In this document: piece after piece, positions 34,290 to 47,188 of the stretch | Layout of the letters: every line of letters begins with the position of its first letter | Numbering within the stretch: position 1 is the first letter of the stretch | From: Whalleya microplaca | Taxonomy: Eukaryota > Ascomycota > Sordariomycetes > Xylariales > Xylariaceae | Reading direction: 5' to 3' | DNA: 64,000 bases | NCBI GenBank assembly: GCA_022497155.1 | Contig: MU385713.1 | Coordinates: 1,426,001-1,490,000, forward strand | Translations under genes and position numbers: made by a program | Notes under the pieces: model-generated | Database searches by the model: none | The model's input: the letters and a program-made list of their open reading frames with translations, nothing else | What the model was told of the DNA's origin: nothing

Positions 34290-37200
34290 CGCTGTCTGAA
34301 CGCAGACATAGGGTTAAAGGTTATGCGTGGTATCAAAGCGGTCAATCGTTCTTGACGGTCGAACATCTAGAATGTTGGTCAGCATCGTGATTCTTGACAG
34401 TGTTGTGGGCAAAGGGCGCTCGCTCGTTGGGATCGATTGTTGGAATAAACACACGAAGCTAGCATGGAAGGTTTGGGGCGCACAAGCCGGTACACCAAGT
34501 GTGTGTTCTGTATTTCAGTCCCTGGGTCAACCTGATCTACCAGCTTGAATATTTCGTGAACGCGGTTAAAATACCTCTGTGACATCCCCATAGCGATATC
34601 ATTCTTTGCTGTCTAAGTATCTAATGGTGTAGGTACAAAGAGACGCCAAGTTTTTGAAACCTCGACAAGTATAACGCAATGGTAAGTCTCAGGGTTCGAG
34701 ATATAGATTAACTGAAGGCTTATATCTCTGACGCGATAGATGGCGATAGATGAAGACATCATCTGGGTTGCCACCTTCGAGCTTCTATCCGATATATACC
34801 AAGCTCTAACCTCGTTCTCGAATGCATGGCAACATCGTCAAGCTTGCAACACTGCCTCGCTGGCAGTCGTAATTTCTGGCATTAGAAGGGCAGATACCCG
34901 ATGATATTCCGATCTCGATATAAAGCCCATTAAGATCATGCTTCGTGAAGCATATACACGGCGCTTGCACTTGGCATGAATTTTTTCCAACAGGCTGCAA
35001 TTTGGTGCTCTACGGGCACAATCATAGCGAACTCGGTCGATAATTGAAAGAAATACTAGAAGTGGCTGTGGAAGCAACTGCGACGCGAGATCAGAATATT
35101 TCGACGGAATACAATAGAAATCAATACATTTCATCTTCTAACCCCACTACCCTTGGCCATTCTTGATGCACTCGCAGAGTCAATTGCTCCTCTGTAGCGA
35201 ATATCGCGTCCATAAGTACGTCTGTTGCCCATGACATGGAACTATCACTCTGGTAGGCTGGGAAACTTCGTGGGAAGAGGCGTGTCTGACGCGTATACGA
35301 GGATACCATCTCCGTGGTTCTAGAAACCGTTGTCGCTTTCACGCGCCCAGTATGTTTCCATAATCTTTGCAATCGAATCAAGAATTTGATGGCATCAACA
35401 TACCTACAAGCTCGAATTGATTGACGGACAGACATTAACGAGACGAATACCGCTACACCGACAACTTCCCAATCGCGCGAATTCTCCTACCAACCGAAGA
35501 CGATCCCGTACCTATCCCAGAGCATGCGCGACAGCAGCTTCGATCATTTCAACGTTCCACTCCTCGGCCGCAGATAGTAGACTTCGAAGATTGTTGAAGG
35601 ACAAACACCCTATTACATAATATGTTGCGAGCATTCTCCAGCAGGCGCTACATCGCTGACCATACGACAGCCATCAGTGAGCAACGACATGGCACAAGGC
35701 TTGAGTTCTTGGTAAAGATCCACCCCAATGCCACGATAGAATGTATTTCGAGGGTAATGGCAGCTGCCATCCGCCGATATAGATCCCGATCTCCATCACC
35801 TCGTGTATCGCGATAGATCTTCATCGTGGACATCAATTACCGATTATAGATAACAGCTATGGCATATCTCCCCTATGCGACTACATTTATCTCTGTCACT
35901 AGATAGGATAAGCATCAAGGCATTCGCATCACGCAAGCGAAGAGTTCATGCAGTTGTACTACTACGTCCGCTTTCTAACGACATACCAGAGAAGCCAGGA
36001 CGACCATATCTCTAGCAACTCGAGCGATTAGGAAGCTACCGAATATGAATGCTCCTGGTCTCCTTGCGACGTCAGTTAGGCGCGGTCGCGCGAAATTGAA
36101 TATCCTCTCCTAGCAACTAATAGTCAAAGGGCTGATGTTTGCCAGGCTCCACACACAGGAATCCTTCCTCAATATTGGCCCTCGGGCGTTTGGTCACATC
36201 CAAAGCAGCACCATACTACGATTCTACCGCAAGCAACAGATTACCGAGACCTCCCACACCCCCCAATCCATGATAACTTCAGAAGACTTATCGATTAGTA
36301 CCTCCGATTCAAATCGAGGCACACCCGCGACGAATATACGGGTCCCCAGCCAGCATCGACATGCAAACTTCCGGACACCCCTGTCAGGCATCCACACGCG
36401 GTGCACGGGCCATCAATCCAACTTCCCTTTTTGTCGACAATACGCTTACCTGCCAATCAGCGATTAGCACCAACTTTATCACAACGTTCCAAAAGACGTC
36501 CGAATTACACTTCCGGGTAGCATGCGATCCGGGTTGACAGCTTCCCCTCCATTTTTAGGGACCAGTTTTTTGCTTAGAGGGGTATAGTGCTCGTGGCAAT
36601 GCTCAGAGTATTTGAAGGTAGAATCTTAGGTGAACCTAGAAGTGGACCCGCTCGTAGGCAATAGAGGAAAGGCCGGAATATCATGATTGGGAGCTAGAAT
36701 ATCTCCCGAATCGTGGGATGTGTAAGAGTTTGCTTGTACATTTTCACTTGTATATACATAGTTGCAAGGCGTAGATTTCCATTTACTGGTGCTCTTCGGT
36801 CACATTCTGTTCTTCATGTTGTATGTTATACCCGCGAGTCGAGACGACTTGAGTGGGATACTGTCGCCTCTTGTGTTTGCTATCATCTTTGCGCATGGGA
36901 GGACTTAAAATAGCACCTGCTTCTAAAGAAGACTGGCAATTCATACGGACAGCGAGGCGAAGGTGATACTTAGAAGGATAACTCTGCTGGGTCAGATTGA
37001 TACCATCTAGAATGTAGCGCGGATACGAGGTATTTTGCCAGCTGTCTCACCTCGCCGCCCTGAACCAATAGTGCAGGAGCATAGAATGATATAGGGGATC
37101 AATTTACGTAGCCCTATACGATACAGTAGTTAAGCAAGAACTATTGCTAGTGACTCAAGCTATAATTACTCCCTCCTTGTTGGTCTCTGCCCCCGCTCCA

Positions 37201-37870
37201 TTCTAACGCTATACCTGGTAATAATGTCCCCACGAGTTTCAGACATCTGCCTCTTAGAAATACTGCATCAGCAAGTATACTCAACATCTTGTATAGCAGT
37301 ATACTAAGGCAGAGAACTTGGCTATAGTAGCTCTTGGGTCGGTTTCCGTCTTGGGGTCACCCACATGTCAAGATGCTCCAGGGTGCTTCTACCTGCGCAA
37401 AAAATCCTTAATAGATGGGTAGTCTCGAGTCATTATTGATCAAAAGCCTTGACGGGCTTTGCTTGGCATGTAGTCAGGTCGGTGGAAGTTTTGAACATTG
37501 ATTAAGACGGTAATTGGCATGAGGTTATTTCGAGACACTTTCCAGGCAATCGCCTTGTAGACCTGTCGTTACCAGTGTTCCCATTTATCCCAAGAAGCCA
37601 TGGCAAAGCTCCGTAGGTCTGGAGGGCCTTGGAAGGTTACGTTTGAGTTGCGGTAGGTAGTTTTCAGCGTATATAGCACCACAAATTGGTCGGATATCAA
37701 GCTGACTAATAGCAGAGGCTTCATGTGTTCTCCAGAAAAGTGCAACTACAACGGTGGCCTGAATGGATTATCACGGTTTAAGGCATTGGGCGGTCGAACT
37801 ATGTTAGTTGGCGGCTGGTAATCTAGGAAGTCGCTCTAGACTTGGTCATAATCCATGTGACATACACCAT
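34290..37870. other. Gene-poor stretch
   Basis: No supported gene. Two short minus-strand frames (around 35124-35237 and 35648-35836) vaguely recall the Myb-like domain but are too weak to annotate. Confidence 0.4.
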
Positions 37871-37974
37871 GCAAATGTTTCTATCGATATTGAAGGCTGC
37901 GATAGTACATAGCGCCTATCTTGCAAATGTTTCCATCAATATTGGAGGCTGTGGTAGTACCTAGTACCTATCTT
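37871..37974. repeat. 52-bp tandem duplication
   Basis: Two adjacent 52-base units (37871-37922 and 37923-37974) both run from GCAAATGTTT to CCTATCTT. They differ at several positions, mostly by transitions. This is a local duplication in the upstream region of the gene at 39770. Confidence 0.8.
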
Positions 37975-39769
37975 GGACCCACACTGGTTCCTGCCTTTTG
38001 CTTTGGTAACCATCTACTTTCGAGTGAATTAGTTTCTTCCCTCCGCACACAGAAAACTTCCACCTTCTTCACTTCTTCAACGCTACCTATTCTATCAACC
38101 CTCCATCCATTCTGTTCAGTTCACCTACCTCTAGGAGGCCTGTCCATCATCAAAACCTCAATATCATCCCCAATCTCGTTGCCTCTTTCAACCTCATCAC
38201 TCTCTAGATCAAGCTGTGCCATTAGCCTCTCTAGACCCTCTCTCTAAGCCATCTAGGCGCAAAAATCTCCAACAGGCAAGGCTCGTCAAGCAATCGAGCC
38301 CTTACAGAGTTACCCTCCATCTCCCTTGCCTGTCAGCAGGCAGTTGCCTACCAACCGCTTCTGATCTACACCCACTCCAGCAGGCACTTCGGCAAAGGAC
38401 GAAACTGCTGACAACTCGTATTCAGATCTGGAATACTAGATCAACGCTTCAGAAATTGCTATTGACGCAGCTGTTCTTGATTAGGTAAGATCCGTACCTG
38501 CCTTTCTTTTCTTATGGGCAGCGGCTTAATTACGGGCCCCCCACACCTCCCAACCCTGCACGCCAGCAACCATGACGATAGATTTTTTAACACATTCTTT
38601 CTTTGTGTGCACAGGTCTCCTTCCACACCTTCCACACCTTCCACACCTTCCATACCTTCCACACAACTACATCAAGCAAGAATTTGACATTTACCACAAT
38701 TCACCAACCTCTCCACCACACCCTCTTCACTTCTTTCCACAGTTCCCTTGTCTATCCACCAAATCTTGCCAAACTCAACAACACGAACGCAACCCAACCC
38801 CTACTACCTATTACTGATCTAGATATTACAGTCAACTAATTCTCCGTCCTCATCGGTCGTATTAGGTAAGCTACCGGCATTATCTAACAGCTCCTCAGAC
38901 CAGTCATTTTGACCACACCTTTCCTATCTTTTCCTTTCCCATATTTTACCCTATCACAAACCCTAACCTTGCCAACTCCCTTCCCCAGACCAGCCCAGCT
39001 TCCCATCAGCTTCCCATCAGCTTCCTCACCCTCTTGACCCAACAACATTTTCTTCATCCAATATCCATCAAATCACGGATTAGACAATTGACAACTTCGC
39101 ATCAGGCTTTGACAAAGTTTTCTGTAACGCTGGTTCAGCCTAGTAACGCAATACGTACTTCTCAAGCTTCGGTAAGTTCTATGTTTCTTCTTGGTTGAAC
39201 GTAGGTCAACCCTTACTTGTTGGCCCCTCCGGGCCTGACCTACGAACAAAAACTACAAGCGCCGCCCTGCCTTGAGCCGAGGGTACTTGAGCTGCGTTTA
39301 CTACCATAACGTATGCTTGGAACAACTCAAGCCTCTTGGTCGTATCAAAAACCAGAGGTTGCAGGCTACTAAAAAGACCGATGAAACGCGCCCGTTTTCA
39401 ATATCATCAATTGACCATCCCTCCCCTAACCCTCTTCTCGCGCTACCTGGCTACCCTCTTGATGGAACACTATACGACCTCTTCAAACCCCTACCAATTT
39501 TCTTAAGTTTTTTTTCGCAGAAGATCCATTTTTCTATCTCTTGACTGCTTCCACTATTCCGTCCCATAACTACAACATTGTTTGCCGCCGGCTGGTTGTG
39601 GTAATACTTTACGCACTCCTATCATCGTGTCTAGAGTGGACATCTTCAGCTGGCGGAGTATATCGTCGCAAAACATTCATACAATATACCTCCCTCTCTG
39701 ATCAGATCCAACCGTAACGAAGCTATACTAAGACACATGATAGCTTATTAGCATCTCGGTTGAACCACG
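37975..39769 (+). promoter_or_regulatory. Pyrimidine-rich upstream region with short repeats
   Basis: The plus strand is C/T-rich over much of this stretch, the usual look of a fungal promoter and leader. A 9-bp minisatellite (TTCCACACC and variants, about five copies) lies at about 38620-38665, and a short CAGCTTCCCAT repeat at about 38996-39020. The many short frames here are composition artefacts. Upstream non-coding exons are possible but cannot be placed. Confidence 0.45.
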
Positions 39770-41475
39770 ATGGCGCCCCGAAAGAAGGCAACGCCTCAGA
39801 CTGCCAAGTCTGTAGCTGTTACGCGTCGTTCTCAGACTCGTGAGAATAACGTTGCAGGTGTCACCAATCCCGCAGGTGTCAGCAAGGCTACAAGTCGTAA
39901 GAGTCAGGCTCAGAGAACCGATAATTGGAACTTCACCCACATGCCGCTCGACAAGGAGGCGCTAAAAGCCAACGGCCGTCGTGAAGGTCGTTCCCTTGTT
40001 TCTTGGAACAGTGAGTCTATCCATTAGTATTTCCCATATACAAGCTTTGTCCCGGACACTAAAATAATCTACCCTCTAGAGCCACGGATGACCGAGTGTC
40101 TACTCATGCACATCATCCACGAAACTTCTACTCGAGGCATCAGTATCCCTTGGGACAACGTCGCACACCGCCTCAGTCCCGGATTTTCTGGGGCTGCCCT
40201 GACTCAGAAGCTTCACCGGATGCGCACTGAACTCATTGCTGAAGGACACCTAGTGCCACCTCAGACCGGCCCTGGAAACGCAAATGTGAGACCTGAGATT
40301 CGCGGCTGGGTGCGAGCCTATCCGGATTCCGAGGATCTCTTGACCACACGTGAAGTCCGTTTCGATGAGCCATGGTACCACCCTAATTTCAATTTGCCGG
40401 ATGCCAAAAGTCTTGTGCACAATAAGAAGCCGAAGTGCAAAATTCAGTTGGCCAACAATGATCTTGAAGAACTGGAGGCAGATTTATCTGACGAAGACGC
40501 TGCTGATCAGACTATGCCAGACACAGCTCCAGCGCAACAGCAGGTAAATATACTCGAAGACGTCTATCCTTCTCTGCCATGATGACTAATGTTTATGCAG
40601 GCCCCCGAGCCTCAGAATCGATTCCAAGAGCAGCTTCCGGCTTTCAGTGACCATTTCAACCAGCCCCAGATGGCATACGCTGCGCAACCCCAAGCGGGCA
40701 ACTTCATGCAGCCTGCTGCACCAGCTCTTCCTGCCTCATTCCCTGTCCATCAACATGTACCGAATTTGTTCAACATGGATTCCGATGTTCACGGAAACTT
40801 TGGTCCGAATCAGCCACTTCCCCCCCAACAGCTGCAGGGGCTGCATCACTGGCAAGAATTCCTGCAATTCCAAGAATTCAAGCAGATGCAGATGCAAAAG
40901 CAAATGCAAAAGCAAATGCAAATGCGGGAGCAAATGCAAATGCAGGAGCAAATGCAAATGCAGGAGCAAGTTCACGTGCAGCCGCAGGTTCAAGCGCAGC
41001 CTCAGTCTCAGGTGCAGGACGATGTCAGCCGGCAAATCCTGCAAAATAGTTCCGCGCATGGCATGCAAGAACTTCATCCGGTAAGATCTTCTACCTACCG
41101 CTTAAAAGTATTTCTTCTAACTTGAACTAGCAGAACCCTACGACCTGGACGCCCAACAGCGCGGAAAATCGAATCCTCCACGCGAGTTCCAGTTCCCTTG
41201 CCGTGAATAGCTCCCCTTGCGTGAACAGTTCCCCTTACGTGAATTCAGTGGCTCGCAAGTGTACGCCGGGAAGCTCTTCAACCTATGGCAGCAGCGGCGA
41301 ATCTCCATACGGCAGCAGCGTCCCATCTCCATATGGCAGCCAAGGTCTCCAGGGGCCTGATGTTGGCCCTGTTAGCCAGGCCGACGTATACGATGATCAA
41401 TTCTCGATGCCTGAAGACCTGTATGACGAATATGGTCTTCCTTTCCTGGATGACAATGACAAGCCGATGGCTTAG
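39770..41475 (+). CDS. Gln-rich putative DNA-binding protein, 509 aa
   Basis: Four exons: 39770-40010, 40080-40543, 40601-41080 and 41131-41475. The last intron ends in a CTAG/CAG tandem acceptor, so one Gln may be optional. The N-terminus is basic (MAPRKKATPQTAKS). Exon 2 encodes a helical domain (MTECLLMHIIHE, ISIPWDNVAHRLSP, then GAALTQKLHRMRTELIAEG) with the W..VA..L..G..A...KL.R layout of the smaller Myb-like proteins here. An acidic stretch (DLEELEADLSDEDAAD) and a long Gln/Met-rich region with hexanucleotide-derived repeats (QMQ, EQMQMQ) follow, then Ser/Tyr-rich sequence (SSTYGSSGESPYGSS). The layout is that of a transcription regulator with an activation-type tail. Targets are unknown. 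Confidence 0.8.
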
Positions 41476-43249
41476 GCCTGTTCCTTTCCTCGTTTGCACA
41501 TCGAAGGACCGACCCTAGACAGCACAAGCTTCTTCATATGATTCATCCAACAAGCTTGTCCTTTTCTGCATCTCACGTCGGTACCCTTGCACATATTCTA
41601 CCCGCCTCTCTCGGTTTCGGCTCTCTGGTTTCCTGTTTCGCTGATCAGTCAATACTACGACTCGATCAACTCGATATCTGTCTCAGTTGTATACTTGTGT
41701 CAGCTGTGCACATTGTAAGACTGATCCCACCACGAAGGGAAGTCTTACTCTCACTTGCGAAATGCTGCAACTTAGCAGAATACGCAACGCTATGTACCAT
41801 TGATCTTCAAAGATCGGTACCCTTTGAAATTGGCCAGCTGAACTTCACTGCTTGGACAGCCTCTTTCTACCCTTGGCGCTAGGTCTAATTGACTTGCCCT
41901 ACTTAACATGATCCTTTGGCCATTACATGCCTCTTGGCATATTGGTTATGTTGGACCCCCTTGTCTATATCAACTTGCCGACTGATCTTCAGTGATTGAG
42001 AGGTAGTTGTTCCTTGCACATTATACCCATACCAACCAACGCAACCCCCCCACACACCATATACCAAACAAGAGTCGTCATCAGTGTTCCTTTGGCTTGA
42101 CCATTGGTATATACTTTGAGATTCTAGTTATCATACCATTTCCCCTCGATATTACATTTGCAGATCGTGTAACAGTGGAGGACTGCCACGCCGTCTCTGT
42201 GGGAGGGCAAGCCTTCTGCTTTGGCGGGTGGAGGCCAACCTGGAGGGGAACATAGCACTATTGAGAGACCCTGAGGATTTAGGATATCCACAGGGTTATG
42301 ATGAAATGATATTATGAAGAGAGGATAGATCGGATCGGATGATACCCGGAGGTTGCCTTCATAGTTGACTGGATCTGAAAGATCTATTGCTTTGCGAATT
42401 GATTTATTCCACAACATGCACGCTGAACCGTACAAAGCATGTGAGATTACTATATATTAATAATGCGTGACTGAGACTTTCTTAGACCCTAAAGTTTCCA
42501 AGTGATGTTGTATCTGGAAGTTCATCACGAGTACCTACTCTCAATTCTTAGATGAGTAGAATATAGGTAGGATACGGGATGATATCCTTCTTTGGATGGT
42601 CTTCCTACGGATCACAGTTATAGCAAAAGCTTCTTCAATGCTCATGAAACGACTAGCATTTCAGCCATGGGTTACTCGTGCATCGGCCACGGTTGCAGTT
42701 CGTTATCCTACCCACGAACGTTAGATTAACCTTAGGGGGGTGGCTTGACTTAGAGCGGCTGGTTACAGGGTCTGCATATGTGGCTTTATCAGCCGAGAGA
42801 CACGATTGTCATGTGATCCCTCCTAGTCGTATATTCGTATCTTACCCGCTGTTGAGTACTGGTCTAAACCTTAATAACTACAACAACATAATACAATGCA
42901 ATACATGCGGATCACAGATATCCTGATAACTTCCCTAGCAGCCTGGCTAGCTCTACCTATTGCGTATGCAGGTGGATAGCGAGAGGCCAAATAAAATGTA
43001 TTAAGGATAATAGAGAAGTGAAGGAGGCTCAAGGAGCTAGCCTAGATTTTCCTCATTTTATGTGCCGAGACTCCTCACACGATTCTTATATGGATACCGT
43101 GGGGAGCGGATCGTAAGCCAGTGTTAGTAAAATGGTGTTTTGCCAAGTAAAGCGTCTATGGTACAGTTCATTACCTTTTCAAGTAGGTAATAAATTTTGC
43201 GTAGTCGGATCATATTTCTCCAAAGCTTTTTACAGCTTATCTTCGCTAT
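41476..43249. other. Intergenic, no gene seen
   Basis: This spacer holds the 3' flank of the Gln-rich gene and no supported coding sequence. Confidence 0.4.
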
Positions 43250-45220
43250 CAGCCTTTTGGTCGGCTCGGTAAGCTGTATTGTCGGTTACCAATGTCTGGT
43301 CGACGGTCTCGCGCTGTCTGGCTCGCTGCCGCACCCGTCTTCGTCGCAGATGTGTCGATTGGTATCTCTTCATCCGAGCCGATAGTCAGGTCCTCTTCAG
43401 TATCGGTGCTCATGATACCACGCTCTTAGCTGGGATTGGCCTTTGTGTTGCGCTATATAGGTAGTGTAGTGGTGAGTTCGGGCTCCTGATTCTGGTTGGC
43501 TAACTTCAGCTTCCATTCCGTTTTGAGTCGATTCCGAATGGAAGGCTTCAGGCTTGCAGCATCATATATGAGTTTATTTTTCGTCGAACTGGGATTCGCC
43601 ATAGCGATTTTACGCCGCCTCGCCGCAATTTGGTTCTTTGTTCCGTCTTTTTCCCTTCTGCATCTCATCCCAAATGTCCGTGTAGTATTCCAGATCGGAA
43701 TCGCCATACCGTGGCAAAACCTCGTCATAGAATGGGCCATACAAAGGTACGACAAGATCGCCCTTATAATAACTCGAATAGCAGACGGAGGGATATCGCC
43801 TGGGTACGTTCGCGGCGCGCTTAAGTAAGCGGCAGCGTTCCCATCAACTCAACTAATTACTTGACTTGACTTGACTTGACTTCATTTGACTTAATACAAG
43901 TATTTTTATTAATACTTATCCAAGTCAAGTTAAAGCTGATTTTTGACTTGATAGGTTTCAAGTATTTCAAGGTGATTTCTTTTTTACATAAGCCATATAT
44001 AAGCCACATATACATCGTGAGATTTTCTGTCGTTAGCTATCAGTTACCCTTGTCAGCTTATATCTAACTCTAGTTAAGCTTTGACCAGTATAATATCCGT
44101 GCGCTATTAAATGGGGACTAATCAAATCAAGTGGTAAATATCGTCAAGTCAATTGGAAAATTCAATTATTTGACTTGACTTGACTCAAGTCAAGTAAGGT
44201 GGTTTACTTGACTTGATTTGACTTGGTGGGAACGCTGGTAAGCGGTTTACTTGGATCCGATGTCCAGGGCGAGAAGTGGCGTCACACTTATGGTGCAGAA
44301 TGCTGTAGCCGGAGAGGCCGACATCCTGGAGATATGCGACGCTTTTTGGTGGCAGAAGCTGGCTTCTCGGTCCGTTCTAGGTTAGTAGATGCGTCTGTAT
44401 CTTCCGTCTTTTTGCCTATAGCTCTAGATCTTTGGCTTGATTTGTCTCGGGGGTACAAGATTACGAGCCATATTCGATGCGCCTTCGCTTGGTAGATTGT
44501 GTATTACTGCTATTTCTCGCTTCCTTGATGAAGCGCTTTATGGCAGTATTGGTGTTGACTACACTATCTTTTGTTAGCTTAGTATGTAAGATGAGCTCCG
44601 GTATTTGTAATTTTTCGGGAAAGGGCAGCGACGAGTGGCCCGTGTGAATATTAATGATCAGCTATGCTAGTTCGTTCTGGGAATGCATCTTTTGCGTATC
44701 GTTGAATATGAGAAGTTCGGTAGATGGTAGGCCCACCTTATTTAGCGAGTAATTTCTCATCTCCTTAATAGTTATAATGATTGGAGGCTCGAATGGGGGC
44801 GGGCAATCCGTCTTTGTTTAAGAATTTGTTCAATGCGAACTGGGTTGATCGATATCAGTAGTTTACATGCATAAAGATATAGTCGAGGTTTGGGAGATGA
44901 TGCTTTATTATGGCGCGTGCGGGATGGTAGGGATAAGGTACGTTTTAGATAATCAATTTTGTTAGTACAAGTCTCAAACAAGATCGAAACCATGCCTTAC
45001 ATGATACGTTCTTCGGGTGGGAATATGCGACGGCGGATTTCCGTCGAAACGGCTTTGCCGGAATCGGGTTATAGATAACGTTCACATAGGAATGGAGACG
45101 GTAGGTGAATGGCGCATATACTGTTCCTGCCGAAGGACGGATTAACAAGACATCTTCTTGAGGTCGAAGGGCGGGGTGCCATATAGAGAAAAACTTGGAA
45201 AATATAATACGCAAAAGGAT
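43250..45220 (-). pseudogene. Broken coding relic interrupted by a MITE
   Basis: The minus strand shows patches of coding-like sequence in different frames, broken by stops. Upstream patches read EMRNYSLNKVGLPSTELLIF and NIHTGHSSLPFPEKL. Just before the insert is VAYLQDVGLSGYSILHHKC; just after it come YYKGDLVVPLYGPFYDEV and DLEYYTDIWDEM. If the 405-bp insert and one target-duplication copy are ignored, the frame runs on through the site for about 100 codons, so the insert landed in a formerly coding stretch. I do not recognise the product. It could be a host gene or part of an older transposon. Confidence 0.5.
43833..44237. mobile_element. Non-autonomous hAT-type MITE, 405 bp
   Basis: The ends are inverted repeats CAGCGTTCCCA..TGGGAACGCTG. 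The flanks carry a perfect 8-bp direct repeat GTAAGCGG (43825-43832 and 44238-44245). An 8-bp duplication and a CAG-start terminal repeat are the signature of the hAT superfamily. The subterminal parts are made of (TTGAC)n pentanucleotide repeats in inverted orientation, which could form a long hairpin. There is no transposase, so a related autonomous element must have moved it. Confidence 0.9.
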
Positions 45221-45915
45221 GGACTTGACCGTTCACGTACCTAGCCCAAGTTCAGGTCGAGGTAATGATGGAAGAAATGATCTGACGCGGCGGAGGAAGT
45301 CCGCACTAGATGAACAACGTTATGGTAGGAAAGAGAATAGTAGTTGTTGCCGGAAATAGCTGAAGGTTGATAAGTAATTAAAAGTAAGAGAATCATGGTA
45401 ACAGGATGTAGACAGCCCGGCAGTAAGGGGTTTGTAAGTATTTGGACTCTATCGTTATGGTGATTGTGAAAACCAGATACCAGTAACCGTTTTAACTGCT
45501 AGCGATGTATACCCTGACGGAAAATAAGCTAGATAGCATTGTAGTCGCGTATAAACGCAAGGTCCTATGTAGTAGCGTCTACTATCAGGGTGCCATAATA
45601 GGGGTATTAGTCATAGTGCCTTAAGCTTACGGATATTATTGCTCCGAGATCTATAAGCTTAAAGGGATCTTTTAAGCTGTTAGAAGATTTTTAAACCTTA
45701 AACCTTTATACATTTCTACTTAGTTAACTAGAGTGATTACGGCAGCACTTAAATGATCATTATACATAATGTTACTGTGATAAAATTAATCTATTAAAAG
45801 CCCTGCTTTAGCCTTTATTACATCGTTATTAGTAACCTAAAATAACGTTGGGCCTAGGACTGGGGCAGTAGGGCCGTGTTAGGGATATTAGGTGCCTCGC
45901 GGAACTCGGTGATAG

Positions 45916-46080
45916 TGTTATACGGCTATTAAAGCTAAGACTTATTAAAAGCTATATAAAATACAGGAATGTTATACGAGTATATATATTAGGTGCTATT
46001 AAATATTATTCGATATTATTAAAATATTTAACTACTTAATAAAAGGTATAATTACTATAACGAAGCCGTTATTATAAGTC
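45916..46080 (+). repeat. RIP-mutated copy of the 18765 LTR family
   Basis: TGTTATACGGCTATTAAAGC and the following 160 bases match 18765 onward (TGTCACACGGGCATTGGAGC) if C-to-T and G-to-A changes are allowed. The second half of the LTR is missing. Confidence 0.7.
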
Positions 46081-46119
46081 TTAATTTAAAATAACAAAAG
46101 GCGTGAAAGGTAAAATACT

Positions 46120-46367
46120 TAAATTAATTACTAGTTAATAAAGAGAGACTATTTAAAGGACGGCGAAATATAGTCTTTTTATATTTAAATAGCTTTTTAA
46201 TAAAATGAGACTTAATTATTAAGCCATTATTTTTTAGCAATTAATTAGTTATTAAACTATTTCTTTTTAGTAACTTATTAATTACTAAGCTTTTTTTTTT
46301 TAGCAATTATAAATTACGTAGTAGCTAGTTACGGGAATATTTAAAAATAAGTAATTATAACATTATC
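46120..46367 (+). repeat. RIP-mutated partial copy of the 56210 LTR
   Basis: It aligns with about 56222-56450: both have TTAAT..CT.GCTA..AAAGAGAGACTAT, then the repeated TTGGCAACC-type motifs, which here appear as TTAGCAATT. Differences are nearly all transitions in the RIP direction. The end part of the LTR is absent. Confidence 0.7.
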
Positions 46368-46962
46368 TTTTTTTTTTTATAATTTTTGTTCTTAAAAAAT
46401 TCTTAAGTAAATGATTTCTTTTTTTTTTCCTTTATTATTTCATTTACCTTATTAATAGAGAACATGTTAGGCGTTTTAAAATCCACACGTTTTTATCGAA
46501 ACCAAAAATCGGAACAAATAATTCGTTTATAATATATCTAGGAATTTAGATATCCGGTATTATTATACCTACCGTATACTCGATTAAAAATTATATATTA
46601 TAAATATAAAAGCGTATTGTTTTATTATAAGTATATATATTTTATATTATTTGTATAAAAGCAGCAGAAAACCTATAGAATTATTATAAAATATTAGTCG
46701 GGAGAGGGTTTGTTTAAAAAAAAATCGTTATCAGCTATAAAAGGAAATTCGAAAATTATATAAGAAATTTTAACATTTTTAAAAGGAATTTCGAAAAAAG
46801 TAAATAGTTTGATTTAAATAATAGAAAAAATAATTGTCTTTTTAAATAAAGGCGTTATATATATTACCCGAGCGCGAAAATGTTTTAAAATAAAAAGGAA
46901 AAAAGTTTTTGCTTAAAAAGGAAGCTTAAGATCGGGCCGAAAAAAAGGCTATACCACTTACG

Positions 46963-47188
46963 TATAAACTACTATAGCTAGAGGCAGGACTTTAATATAG
47001 GTACCAATTATATATTTATAGATAGATAGGGAGAAAAGCTATTTCGGACTATAGGAATTGCTTAGAAAACTTAAGCCGGGTATCCTACCGGGCGGTAACT
47101 ATTCTGCCGTGCCGTTACCGATTAACATACGGGAATACGTAACAACAGGTGGTCCGTACATTATATAAGTACATACCTTCCGTAACTA
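46963..47188 (-). repeat. 3' LTR of the gypsy element
   Basis: 226 bp matching 53641-53866 base for base apart from transitions; shared landmarks are AGGCAGGACTTTAATATA and CAACAGGTGGTCCGTACA. Similarity may extend about 8 bases to the left. Confidence 0.85.

Noticed and set aside
43861..44225. TTGAC repeats considered as a CRISPR-like or minisatellite array
   Set aside because: They are subterminal repeats of a bounded element with terminal inverted repeats and target duplications.
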